DNA of 6,969 nt from Actinomycetes bacterium (GCA_021850085.1 JAJZRZ010000086.1:1-6969); one strand, 5' to 3'; numbered from the stretch's first letter, positions 1 through 6,401 are shown. Notes: generated by a model from the letters alone, not told the origin. Numbers and translations are program-made.

Positions 1-2
1 CG

Positions 3-776
3 GACAGACGGCTCGTGGTGGTGCGCTCCATCGACCGTATGGCTGCGGCGGGTCAGGCAGTCCTTGCGGAGTATGCAAGGAATCCGTCACCCACCTCATG
101 CGTGGTGCTTGTGGCGCGGAAGATGCGGCGTGACTCCAAGCTGTACCGCGCCGTGGACGCGCTGGGTGGCGTCGCCGAGTACAAGGCGCCTCGCAAGGGC
201 GAGATCGCAGGATGGGTGGAGGCTCTCTTCTCAGGCAAGGGCCGGCGTATGAGCGCGGACGGGGCCAGCACGCTTGTGCGATTGGTCGGTCGTGACCTGC
301 GCAGGCTCGAGACCGAAGCGGACAAGATCGTGGCGTATGCGGGTGAACGCTTAGATCTCGACCGCGCTGACGTCGAGGGCGTCGTCGTGGGGATGGCTCC
401 GGTCACGGTGTTCGACTTCCTGAACGCGATCGGCGCACGTGAGTGTGGCTCCGCGCTGAAGTTGCTGGACGATCTCAGCGCGAACGGCGAAGAACTCATG
501 GGCATCCATGCGATGACGATGCGGCATCTGCGTAACCTGATCAGCGTGCGGGCGCATCTCGACAGAGGGGAAGGCGTGGGCGCGATCGTGCGCGGTGTGG
601 GGATGGCTGACTGGCAGGCGCGCATCGCCGTGGAGCAGGCACGGCGATTCACCGCCCAAGAGCTTGCGGGTTCGCTCCGCGACGCTGCGGAGATGGAGGC
701 GAGGATGAAATCCGGGCAAGGGGAGTCGCAGGTGCTCTTCGAGGTGTGGCTCGCCTCGGTGTGCCACAGGTCATGA
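3..776 (+). CDS. holA: DNA polymerase III subunit delta (5'-partial)
   Basis: The delta subunit belongs to the clamp-loader complex; it binds and opens the beta sliding clamp during replication. The frame is already open at the window's first complete codon and reads DRRLVVVRSIDR, the typical HolA strand that follows the N-terminal beta-binding region, so the true start lies upstream. About 257 codons are visible; the family is usually about 320-345 residues, so roughly the first quarter is missing. Recognisable blocks are the region around SPTSCVVLVA, the stretch LVRLVGRDLRRLETEADKI leading into the lid domain, and the helical collar domain starting near TVFDFLNAIG and continuing through GEELMGIHAMTMRHLRNL. 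As expected for delta, there is no Walker A motif. The gene ends in TGA 11 nt before a strong hairpin. In related genomes holA follows comEC, which probably lies just outside the window. Family assignment is firm. Confidence 0.93.
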   Translation, partial: DRRLVVVRSIDRMAAAGQAVLAEYARNPSPTSCVVLVARKMRRDSKLYRAVDALGGVAEYKAPRKGEIAGWVEALFSGKGRRMSADGASTLVRLVGRDLRRLETEADKIVAYAGERLDLDRADVEGVVVGMAPVTVFDFLNAIGARECGSALKLLDDLSANGEELMGIHAMTMRHLRNLISVRAHLDRGEGVGAIVRGVGMADWQARIAVEQARRFTAQELAGSLRDAAEMEARMKSGQGESQVLFEVWLASVCHRS

Positions 777-786
777 GCGCACGCGA

Positions 787-809
787 AAGGGCCGGGAAGC
801 CCGGCCCTT
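787..809. terminator. Bidirectional hairpin between convergent holA and rpsT
   Basis: A perfect 10-bp stem, arms AAGGGCCGGG (787-796) and CCCGGCCCTT (800-809), closes a 3-nt AAG loop. It starts 11 nt after the holA stop and lies 31 nt beyond the rpsT stop on the other strand, the natural place for a shared terminator. No long T-tract follows on either strand; only TT closes the arm on the plus strand. Termination on both strands is therefore inferred from position and stem strength. Confidence 0.75.
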
Positions 810-839
810 CAGCAGCACGAGAGGGTGTCTCGTACGGCG

Positions 840-1106
840 CTAACCTTGGAGTGCGTTCACCCGCTTCATCACGCCGGACTTGCGGTTCGCGGCTTGGTTG
901 GGGTGGATGACACCCTTGCTGGCGGCCTTGTCGAGCGCTCGTGTCGCCGCCTTGGCGGCTTCGACGGCTCCCGTCTTGTCGTCCGCCACGACCGCGGCGT
1001 CCACGCGCTTTATCGCGGTCTTGAGCGAGGACTTGACCGCCTTGTTGCGCAGGCGCGCCTTCTCGTTGGTGAGGATGCGCTTCTTCTGGCTCTTGATGTT
1101 TGCCAC
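840..1106 (-). CDS. rpsT: 30S ribosomal protein S20
   Basis: S20 is a primary 16S rRNA-binding protein of the small subunit. The 88-residue product starts MANIKSQKKRILTNEKARLRNK and carries the family's lysine/arginine-rich helices and the IHPNQAANRKS block near the C-terminus; the length is normal. The start codon is GTG (complement of 1104-1106), not ATG. It is chosen because it gives the universal N-terminus and is preceded by a strong Shine-Dalgarno, GGAGGAA (complement of 1115-1121), 8 nt away. The stop is TAG. The gene is transcribed alone and converges on holA. A non-ATG start is notable because in E. coli rpsT also has a rare start (TTG), linked to autoregulation by S20; whether that applies here is unknown. 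Confidence 0.97.
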   Translation of the reverse strand: MANIKSQKKRILTNEKARLRNKAVKSSLKTAIKRVDAAVVADDKTGAVEAAKAATRALDKAASKGVIHPNQAANRKSGVMKRVNALQG

Positions 1107-1114
1107 GGTACCTG

Positions 1115-1121
1115 TTCCTCC
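1115..1121 (-). promoter_or_regulatory. rpsT ribosome binding site fixing a GTG start
   Basis: GGAGGAA on the minus strand lies 8 nt upstream of the GTG codon. This near-perfect Shine-Dalgarno decides the non-ATG start of rpsT. Confidence 0.85.
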
Positions 1122-1171
1122 AGATGTTTACGATGACGCTCGTCGCGGTGAAGGTGCTGACGAACCGTGCG

Positions 1172-1201
1172 AGGATAGCACACGTCGCTGAGCGCTGCCA
1201 C
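1172..1201 (-). promoter_or_regulatory. Candidate rpsT promoter (extended -10)
   Basis: On the minus strand a TGC-TATCCT extended -10 element (hexamer at 1172-1177) lies with a weak -35, GTGGCA (1196-1201), at 18-nt spacing. Transcription would start near 1165, giving a leader of about 58 nt before the GTG start. The -10 is good and the -35 matches the consensus in only four of six bases. This is a prediction from sequence alone. Confidence 0.5.
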
Positions 1202-1236
1202 TTACTCGATACTGAAATCGATGTCGGAGCCTGCAA

Positions 1237-1268
1237 TTGACCTTAGTGATGGAAATCACTAATACTAT
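1237..1268 (+). promoter_or_regulatory. Dyad operator filling a 20-bp -35/-10 spacer
   Basis: A perfect inverted repeat, TTAGTGAT (1243-1250), GGAA, ATCACTAA (1255-1262), lies exactly between a -35-like TTGACC (1237-1242) and a -10-like TACTAT (1263-1268). The resulting spacer is 20 bp. Over-long 19-20 bp spacers filled by a dyad are the signature of promoters activated by MerR-family regulators. The same dyad can also be read as AGTGA-N6-TCACT, the geometry of CRP/FNR-family sites. Either way it looks like a protein-binding site that would control the downstream cytochrome gene, with a leader of about 130 nt, and possibly the divergent rpsT. The symmetry is seen directly; the regulator is unknown and not encoded in the window. 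Confidence 0.55.
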
Positions 1269-1342
1269 GACGAGCGTGATTCATGATGGCACGTTGGGTG
1301 CTGGCACAGAGCCATCGGCGATGACGGCCGCATGCTGTGAAA

Positions 1343-1351
1343 TGGTATCAT
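1343..1351 (+). promoter_or_regulatory. Second candidate promoter for the cytochrome gene
   Basis: TGGTATCAT is an extended -10 element (TGn plus TATCAT, five of six matches to TATAAT). It would start transcription near 1358, about 45 nt before the cytochrome start. The -35 is weak: ATGACG at 1321-1326 lies at a 19-nt spacing. It could act alone or in tandem with the dyad-containing promoter about 80 bp upstream. Confidence 0.45.
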
Positions 1352-1402
1352 CATAAGCGTTGACGTCTCCGAAGTACGCTGAGGAAGGGAACCGGACGCT
1401 TG

Positions 1403-2491
1403 ATGTCGCAGTCGTGGATCATCCGAGAGCGCCGCATGCCGGTTGCACTTGCGGTGTTTCTGCTGTTCACGCTGCTGCTCGCTGCACCCTCTGTGGCCGT
1501 AGCGTATCCGGAACCGATAGGCGGCGCTACCGGTGTGTGGCCTTTCAACCAATACACCTGCGACCGGTGCCATGCGACCTCTGGTGAGAGCACGGCTAAG
1601 ACCGGCAGCGGTCCCCACAAGAACTACGCGGCGACGACGAAGAAGTGCGATTTGTGTCACGCCGTGCACGACGCTGCGTCGCCTGGCGTGAAGCTGCTCA
1701 TGGGGTCCACGGTATCCAAGACGTGTCTGATCTGCCATGACGGCACGGGTGCCAAGGTGGGGGTTTACACGTCCATCAGGGCGAACGGCGGCACCGTGCG
1801 CGGCGAGCACAGTATCGAGGCGACCACTGTCATCCCCGGCGGTTCGACGAGGCTGGCAGAGAACCTCAGTTGTGCGCACTGCCACTCCGTCCATGGCGCG
1901 AACACGGTAGTGCCGTTCCTTCGCGACAGCGGGGCGGCGGCCCAAGGGCTGACGTACATTGCTCCACAGGCGTACATGACGTCAGATTGCCTGCTCCGCA
2001 ATGATGTCTTCACAGGCGTGAAGGGGTCTGTGCCCGAGTACGGCGCCATGTGGTGCGCGGCATGCCACAACCGCCAGCACTCCAACGTCGCGGGCCTCAA
2101 CAACCACCCGGTGGATGCTGACCCCGTCTGGGGCTACGGAGACGTGACTTCGACAATACTTGCCGGCTCGTACCGCGCGCAGTTGAGCGGGACCACCGCG
2201 ACGAGCATGGGCCGCACCAACAGCGGCTACGTCATGGCGTCGGTGGAAGCCACCGGAGATGGCCGGGTAGAGGCCAGGCGTGCTCCGATGTGCCAGCAGT
2301 GCCACGAGGACTTCCGCGACGTCGAGAGTCGCTTCAGCGCGGATTACGCGTTCCGGGGGACACAGCCCGGTCCGTTGCCGACGAACCCCACGTTCCTGAC
2401 GTTTCCTCATCAGACGACGAGTGCCAAACTCGTCGTCGAAGAATGGAACGACCTGTGCCTGAACTGTCACGCGACGACGGCACTACCGTAG
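1403..2491 (+). CDS. Secreted heptaheme c-type cytochrome
   Basis: A predicted extracytoplasmic electron carrier of 362 residues. Residues 1-34 form a Sec signal peptide: a basic n-region (RERR), a hydrophobic core (residues 12-33) and an AVA cleavage site before YPEP. Seven CxxCH heme-attachment motifs follow: CDRCH 53-57, CDLCH 82-86, CLICH 108-112, CAHCH 157-161, CAACH 218-222, CQQCH 297-301 and CLNCH 352-356. Motifs 2 and 3 have the doubled-CXXCH arrangement (GPH, then CDLCHAVH, then CLICH). Outside the motifs there are exactly seven histidines (72, 89, 136, 164, 226, 235, 336), enough for bis-histidine ligation of every heme. There is no C-terminal anchor. The start is ATG 1403; a TTG at 1400 immediately before it is an alternative, with the purine-rich GAGGAAGGGA at 1381-1390 as ribosome binding site. 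I do not recognise a named cytochrome. The electron partner and terminal acceptor are unknown, and no cytochrome maturation genes lie in the window. Confidence 0.9.
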   Translation: MSQSWIIRERRMPVALAVFLLFTLLLAAPSVAVAYPEPIGGATGVWPFNQYTCDRCHATSGESTAKTGSGPHKNYAATTKKCDLCHAVHDAASPGVKLLMGSTVSKTCLICHDGTGAKVGVYTSIRANGGTVRGEHSIEATTVIPGGSTRLAENLSCAHCHSVHGANTVVPFLRDSGAAAQGLTYIAPQAYMTSDCLLRNDVFTGVKGSVPEYGAMWCAACHNRQHSNVAGLNNHPVDADPVWGYGDVTSTILAGSYRAQLSGTTATSMGRTNSGYVMASVEATGDGRVEARRAPMCQQCHEDFRDVESRFSADYAFRGTQPGPLPTNPTFLTFPHQTTSAKLVVEEWNDLCLNCHATTALP

Positions 2492-2581
2492 TCCGCGCAT
2501 CGGACTCCACATCGCCATCCACTGCACGATCGGCGCGGTCGTATTCATGGTGCCCCGTCAGTCCTCGACCCATCGTCTTCG

Positions 2582-4384
2582 ATGACTGACCCCTCCCGCA
2601 TTCGGAACTTCTCGATCATCGCGCACATCGATCATGGCAAGTCGACACTGGCCGATCGCGTGCTGCAGCTCACGCACACCATCGCCGATCGCGATATGCA
2701 AGACCAGGTGCTCGACTCGATGGACATCGAGCGCGAACGTGGGATCACGATCAAGGCTCAGGCAGTGCGCGTGATGTACGACGCTGATGATGGCCACACC
2801 TACCAGCTGAACCTGATCGACACGCCGGGACACGTGGACTTCACCTACGAGGTCTCACGCTCGCTCGCCGCGTGCGAGGGAGTGATTCTCGTGGTGGACG
2901 CCGCGCAGGGCGTGGAGGCCCAGACCGTGGCCAACGCGCTCATGGCCATGAACGCGAACCTCGAGATCATCCCCCTGATCAACAAGATCGACCTGCCCGC
3001 GGCCGATCCTGAGCGCGTTCGCCATGAGATCGAGGAGGGTCTCGCGATCCCCGCGGAGGGCGCCGTGCTCGCCAGCGGCAAGACAGGGGAGGGTGTGAGA
3101 GATGCATTGGAAGCGGTCGTTCGCTTGATCCCGCCTCCGGCCGGTTCGGCCGACGCGCCGCTCAAGGCGCTGATTTTCGATTCCTATTTCGATACCTACC
3201 GCGGCGTGGTGGCCCTCATCCGCGTGGTCGACGGAAGCGTGACCAGGGGCATGAAGGTCCGGATGATGGCCTCGAGCACGGTCACTGACGTGGAGGAGGT
3301 CGGCGTGCGTCGCCCCGCGAACATGCCTGTCGACAGCCTTGGGGTGGGCGAGGTCGGCTACCTGATCACCGGCCTGAAGGACCCCTCGCTCGTTAAGGTG
3401 GGCGACACCGTTACTCTTGCCAAGCACGGTGCAACCCACCCATTGCCCGGCTACCGCGAAGTCAAGCCGATGGTCTACACCGGGCTGTATCCCATCGATG
3501 GCGATCAGTACCCCGACCTGCGCGACGCGCTGGAGCGCCTCACCTTGAACGATCCCGCGCTCGTCTGGGACCCGGAGAGCAGTCACGCCCTTGGATTCGG
3601 CTTTCGCGTCGGCTTCCTCGGCCTGCTTCACATGGAGGTCGTCAAGGAGCGCCTGGAGCGCGAGTTCGGTTTGGATCTGCTCGCAACCGCGCCGTCGGTC
3701 GAGTACCACGCCCATCGGACCAGTGGCGAGATGCTGACCGTTCACTCCCCCCAGGACATGCCCGACCCGGGTCATCTTGAGCGCGTGGAGGAACCCTTCT
3801 TGAAGGTCACCGTGCTCGTACCGCCGGACTACGTCGGGCCCGTCATGGAGCTCGCCGACCAGCGTCGGGCGACGTTCAAGGACATGCAGTACCTGTCGGC
3901 CACCACCGTCGAGATGCACTACGAGATGCCGCTCGCCGAACTCATCATGGACTTCTTCGACCAGCTGAAGAGCCGCACCAAGGGATACGCGAGCCTTGAT
4001 TACGAGTACATCGGCTACCGGGAGAGCAGTTTGGTCAAGCTCGACATCCTGCTGGCAGGGAAGCCCGTTGACGCGCTTTCATTCATCGTCCACAAGGACA
4101 AGGCTTACCCGCGTGGCAAGGTGCTCACCGAGAAGCTTCGTGAGATCATCCCCAGGCAGATGTTCGAGGTGCCGATCCAAGCGGCCATCGGCTCGAAGAT
4201 CATCAGCCGGGAAACGGTCCGAGCCAAGCGCAAGGATGTGCTTGCGAAGTGCTACGGCGGTGACATCACGCGCAAACGCAAGCTGCTGGAGAAGCAGAAG
4301 GAAGGGAAGAAGCGCATGAAGTCCGTGGGATCCGTGGAGATCCCGCAGGAGGCCTTCATGGCGATCCTCAAGGTCGATGAGTGA
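2582..4384 (+). CDS. lepA: Elongation factor 4 (LepA), ribosome-associated GTPase
   Basis: LepA is a translational GTPase that binds the ribosome and is implicated in initiation, subunit biogenesis and back-translocation. The 600-residue product has the full family architecture and normal length. The GTPase domain carries AHIDHGKST (G1, 14-22), RGITIK (G2, 53-58), DTPGH (G3, 80-84) and NKID (G4, 134-137). EF-G-like domains follow, then the LepA-specific C-terminal region, visible as YGGDITRKRKLLEKQKEGKKRMK and ending in VEIPQEAFMAILKVDE. The ATG at 2582 gives the standard MTDPSRIRNFSIIAH start, and no in-frame start lies in the 40 nt upstream. No Shine-Dalgarno is visible before it; the preceding 20 nt are pyrimidine-rich. 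The gap to the cytochrome gene is 90 bp and I see no convincing promoter there, so lepA may be read through from upstream. It overlaps hemW by 8 nt, implying co-transcription and coupled translation. Confidence 0.97.
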   Translation: MTDPSRIRNFSIIAHIDHGKSTLADRVLQLTHTIADRDMQDQVLDSMDIERERGITIKAQAVRVMYDADDGHTYQLNLIDTPGHVDFTYEVSRSLAACEGVILVVDAAQGVEAQTVANALMAMNANLEIIPLINKIDLPAADPERVRHEIEEGLAIPAEGAVLASGKTGEGVRDALEAVVRLIPPPAGSADAPLKALIFDSYFDTYRGVVALIRVVDGSVTRGMKVRMMASSTVTDVEEVGVRRPANMPVDSLGVGEVGYLITGLKDPSLVKVGDTVTLAKHGATHPLPGYREVKPMVYTGLYPIDGDQYPDLRDALERLTLNDPALVWDPESSHALGFGFRVGFLGLLHMEVVKERLEREFGLDLLATAPSVEYHAHRTSGEMLTVHSPQDMPDPGHLERVEEPFLKVTVLVPPDYVGPVMELADQRRATFKDMQYLSATTVEMHYEMPLAELIMDFFDQLKSRTKGYASLDYEYIGYRESSLVKLDILLAGKPVDALSFIVHKDKAYPRGKVLTEKLREIIPRQMFEVPIQAAIGSKIISRETVRAKRKDVLAKCYGGDITRKRKLLEKQKEGKKRMKSVGSVEIPQEAFMAILKVDE

Positions 4385-5558
4385 GAATCTGACGCTTCCA
4401 CGGCACCTCTACGTCCACGTGCCGCTGTGCAGGAGCAAGTGCGCCTACTGTGGCTTCTACTCCGGCGCGACGTGCTCATCGTCGATCCCAGAACACGGCG
4501 TTACCCTTGGGCTCATCCGGCAGGCCGAGGGATGGTTGCGACGCGATCTGCCTGCCGCCGCGCTGGACACACTGTACATCGGCGGCGGCACGCCGACCGT
4601 GCTCGGCGGAGGACTGCCGCTGCTGGTGGCATCCATCGCCCGCTCCTTCGGCCTGACCGAGGGCGCTGAGGTCACCGTGGAGGCTAACCCCGACTCCTTG
4701 GATGCCCGGCTTGTGCGCATGCTGCCGTCCGCGGGAGTGACGAGGGTCAGCCTGGGCGTTCAGAGCTTCGAGGAGGAGGAGCTGCGAGCGCTGAAGAGGC
4801 CGCACGACACGGGGCAGGCCAAGCGCTGCGCTGATGAGGTGCTCTCGGCAGGCCTTGAGATCTCGGTCGATCTCATGTGCGGGATCCCCGGACAGACGCT
4901 GGAGAGCTGGGAGCGGTCGCTTGGCTGTGCCATCGAGCTAGGGTGTGGGCACTTGTCGGTGTACCCGCTCTCGCTTGAAGAGGGGACCCCGCTGGCCGAT
5001 CAGGTCGAAGCGGGGCACGTGGTGCTCCCCACCGATGATGAGGTGGCGACGATGCTCGAGCACGCGGCTGTAGCGTTGGCGTCGGCGGGCCTTGCGCGCT
5101 ACGAGGTCGCGAGCTTCGCGCGCAGCGGGTGCGAATCGCGGCACAACACCGCGTACTGGACGGGCGCTGAGTACCTCGGCGTGGGGCCGTCGGCCCACGG
5201 CATGCTTTCGGTCCGGACGGCCGAGGCGCTTGGAGTGGCCAAGGCCACGAACCGGACGGCACGCGTGCGGTACTCCGTTCCGGCGGACGTGTGCGAGGGG
5301 TTGGAGAGCGATCCGCCTCTGGAACTCGAACACCTGAGCGCAGACGAGGTGTTACGGGAGGACGCCATGCTCGGGATGCGGATGGCGGCCGGCATCACGG
5401 ATGAGCTCGCCGCCATGGCAGGCGCGACCGGTGCCCTCTCCGAGCTCGAGGACGACGGGCTCGTCATGCACATAGAAGGCAGGTGGAGGATGAACCCGTC
5501 GAGGTGGCTGCTCGGCAACGAGGTGTTCGGGCGGATATGGCTCCGAGACCGGGTTTGA
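4377..5558 (+). CDS. hemW: Radical SAM protein HemW (heme chaperone)
   Basis: HemW is a HemN-like radical SAM protein that binds heme and delivers it to target proteins; many genomes mislabel it as coproporphyrinogen III oxidase. The product has 393 residues. The [4Fe-4S] cluster motif is CRSKCAYC (Cys 18, 22, 25), followed by GFYS. The fourth cysteine of true HemN (CxxxCxxCxC) is absent, which favours HemW. Other family features are GGGTPT (69-74), VEANPDSL (101-108), the SLGVQSF block (125-131), DLMCGIPGQT (165-174) and HNTAYW followed by the AEYLGVGPSAHG block (256-275). The C-terminal domain ends in a winged-helix-like segment (EDDGLVMHIEGRWRMNPSRWLLGNEVF). The ATG lies inside the end of lepA, so translation is probably coupled. 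Its place between lepA and hrcA is the conserved one. Nearby heme proteins, such as the cytochrome, are not shown to be its clients. Confidence 0.93.
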   Translation: MSENLTLPRHLYVHVPLCRSKCAYCGFYSGATCSSSIPEHGVTLGLIRQAEGWLRRDLPAAALDTLYIGGGTPTVLGGGLPLLVASIARSFGLTEGAEVTVEANPDSLDARLVRMLPSAGVTRVSLGVQSFEEEELRALKRPHDTGQAKRCADEVLSAGLEISVDLMCGIPGQTLESWERSLGCAIELGCGHLSVYPLSLEEGTPLADQVEAGHVVLPTDDEVATMLEHAAVALASAGLARYEVASFARSGCESRHNTAYWTGAEYLGVGPSAHGMLSVRTAEALGVAKATNRTARVRYSVPADVCEGLESDPPLELEHLSADEVLREDAMLGMRMAAGITDELAAMAGATGALSELEDDGLVMHIEGRWRMNPSRWLLGNEVFGRIWLRDRV

Positions 5559-5733
5559 CTGACCGAGCAAGCCTTCGTCACCTTCTGTGCCATGCGAGCA
5601 AGCGGAACCTTGGGTGTGATCCTCTTCGATCCAACTCCGCGAGGTCGGGCCTCGGGGCAAGAAGGTCGCGATGGTGTCCGCAGCCCGCGAGCCTCACAGA
5701 CCGCGGATGCAAGCTTGCCTTCCACCTGTGCTG
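5559..5733. other. Gap between convergent hemW and the HMA/cupredoxin-like gene
   Basis: This 175-bp stretch holds no convincing gene. The longest forward reading (ATG near 5591, about 50 codons) has no Shine-Dalgarno and no recognisable content. Only weak inverted repeats are visible: a 5-bp stem at 5640-5654 and a 10-bp palindrome GCAAGCTTGC at 5709-5718. Neither has a T-tract, so I do not call a terminator, although one would be expected here. Confidence 0.5.
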
Positions 5734-6390
5734 TCACTCGACGATGATCGCGCCCTTGTTGCCACCGCCAGCGCACACGATGTCGTACGTGCCCGGCTGC
5801 AACGCCGGCAGGCTCACGGTCGCACCTGAAGAGATGTCCTCGGCAACACCGATCTGAGGAAACTGTATGTTGGTCCGACACTCTGTGGCCGGGCCGAACA
5901 CCAGTTCCAGAGGTACACCAGCCTTAGCGAGGATGTACGCAGGCTCGAAACCTTGATTGTCGACGATATCGATGCGCTGGACGGTACCATCTGCGGCGAG
6001 GCTCATCGGCGTGGCTTCAGAGGACTTGACCGCAAGGTATAGCGATTCGATCAACGCGCCACGAATGGCCTCCTCGGACACCAGGTTCGAATCATAAGTG
6101 ACATTGAGCACAAGACCCTCTGCATCAAGCGTGGCCGTGCCGACCCCGTTGATGCTCACCGCTTCGAACATGTGCACGGACTCGTGCTGGACGTCGCTGC
6201 CTTCGATCAGGCGGACCGGAAAGTCCGCTGAGGAGTCGGTCTCGGCCGTACTGATGACCCTCGTGATGATCGCGCCCGGCACCTCGACAGTCTCGGGGGC
6301 GTCGGGGTCGTTCACCAGCATAGCTATGACGCCGATCAGTATCGCGATGACCACGACAAGGAGGGGCACGTGCAGTTGCCTCGGTAGCAT
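5734..6390 (-). CDS. Membrane-anchored HMA-like plus cupredoxin-like protein
   Basis: A 218-residue protein of unknown function. The start MLPRQLHVPL (ATG, complement of 6388-6390) is chosen over an upstream in-frame ATG because GAGGAGA (complement of 6395-6401) lies just before it. A single membrane segment (about residues 9-26) anchors it, with the rest probably outside the cell. Residues 57-121 resemble a heavy-metal-associated (HMA) domain in spacing and pattern: IEGSDVQHES, then NGVGTATLD, VLNVTYD, EEAIRGALIE and SLYLA. However, the GMxCxxC metal site is replaced by GSDVQHE. Residues 135-218 resemble a cupredoxin-like domain (VQRIDIVDNQGFEPAYILAK, AGVPLELVF, C171, FPQIGV, then a GTYDIVC block with C206). 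Where relatives have a Cys-Gly-Met-Gly-Met type loop, this one has CAGGGNKG, without methionines. Copper binding is thus uncertain. GC content over 5941-6120 is about 56% by hand count, against about 66% in lepA 3541-3660. The domain calls rest on pattern recognition only. Confidence 0.75.
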   Translation of the reverse strand: MLPRQLHVPLLVVVIAILIGVIAMLVNDPDAPETVEVPGAIITRVISTAETDSSADFPVRLIEGSDVQHESVHMFEAVSINGVGTATLDAEGLVLNVTYDSNLVSEEAIRGALIESLYLAVKSSEATPMSLAADGTVQRIDIVDNQGFEPAYILAKAGVPLELVFGPATECRTNIQFPQIGVAEDISSGATVSLPALQPGTYDIVCAGGGNKGAIIVE

Positions 6391-6394
6391 CGGG

Positions 6395-6401
6395 TCTCCT
6401 C
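6395..6401 (-). promoter_or_regulatory. Ribosome binding site deciding the start of the HMA/cupredoxin-like gene
   Basis: GAGGAGA on the minus strand lies about 4 nt upstream of the ATG at 6390. It supports this start over the ATG at 6465, which would add 25 non-hydrophobic residues before the membrane segment. Confidence 0.7.

Noticed and set aside
1136..1277. A 9-bp inverted repeat, ACGCTCGTC at 1136-1144 and GACGAGCGT at 1269-1277, flanking the rpsT promoter region.
   Set aside because: A match of this length over about 130 bp can occur by chance, and the arms coincide with no other signal.
1267..1356. A 29-codon reading frame (ATG to TAA) in the leader of the cytochrome gene, containing two adjacent cysteines.
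   Set aside because: It has no Shine-Dalgarno and its ATG overlaps the candidate -10 box, so a transcript from that promoter would not contain the start.
1265..1945. A 226-codon minus-strand open frame opposite the cytochrome gene.
   Set aside because: It is antisense to a gene with seven CxxCH motifs and a signal peptide, has no recognisable domain, and long antisense frames are common in GC-rich DNA.
2490..2506. A hairpin (AGTCCG, 5-nt loop, CGGACT) overlapping the cytochrome stop codon.
   Set aside because: The stem is only 6 bp with no T-tract, too weak to call a terminator.
4377..5558. Annotation as oxygen-independent coproporphyrinogen III oxidase (HemN).
   Set aside because: The cluster motif lacks the fourth cysteine of HemN, and the HNxxYW block and gene position fit HemW.
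5564..5604. CGAGCAAGC occurs twice about 30 bp apart after hemW.
   Set aside because: Only two 9-bp copies are present, with no further repeats or attachment-site context.
6166..6186. HESVH in the HMA-like domain matches the HExxH zinc metalloprotease pattern.
   Set aside because: No other metalloprotease feature is present; the motif is short and falls where the HMA metal loop would be.
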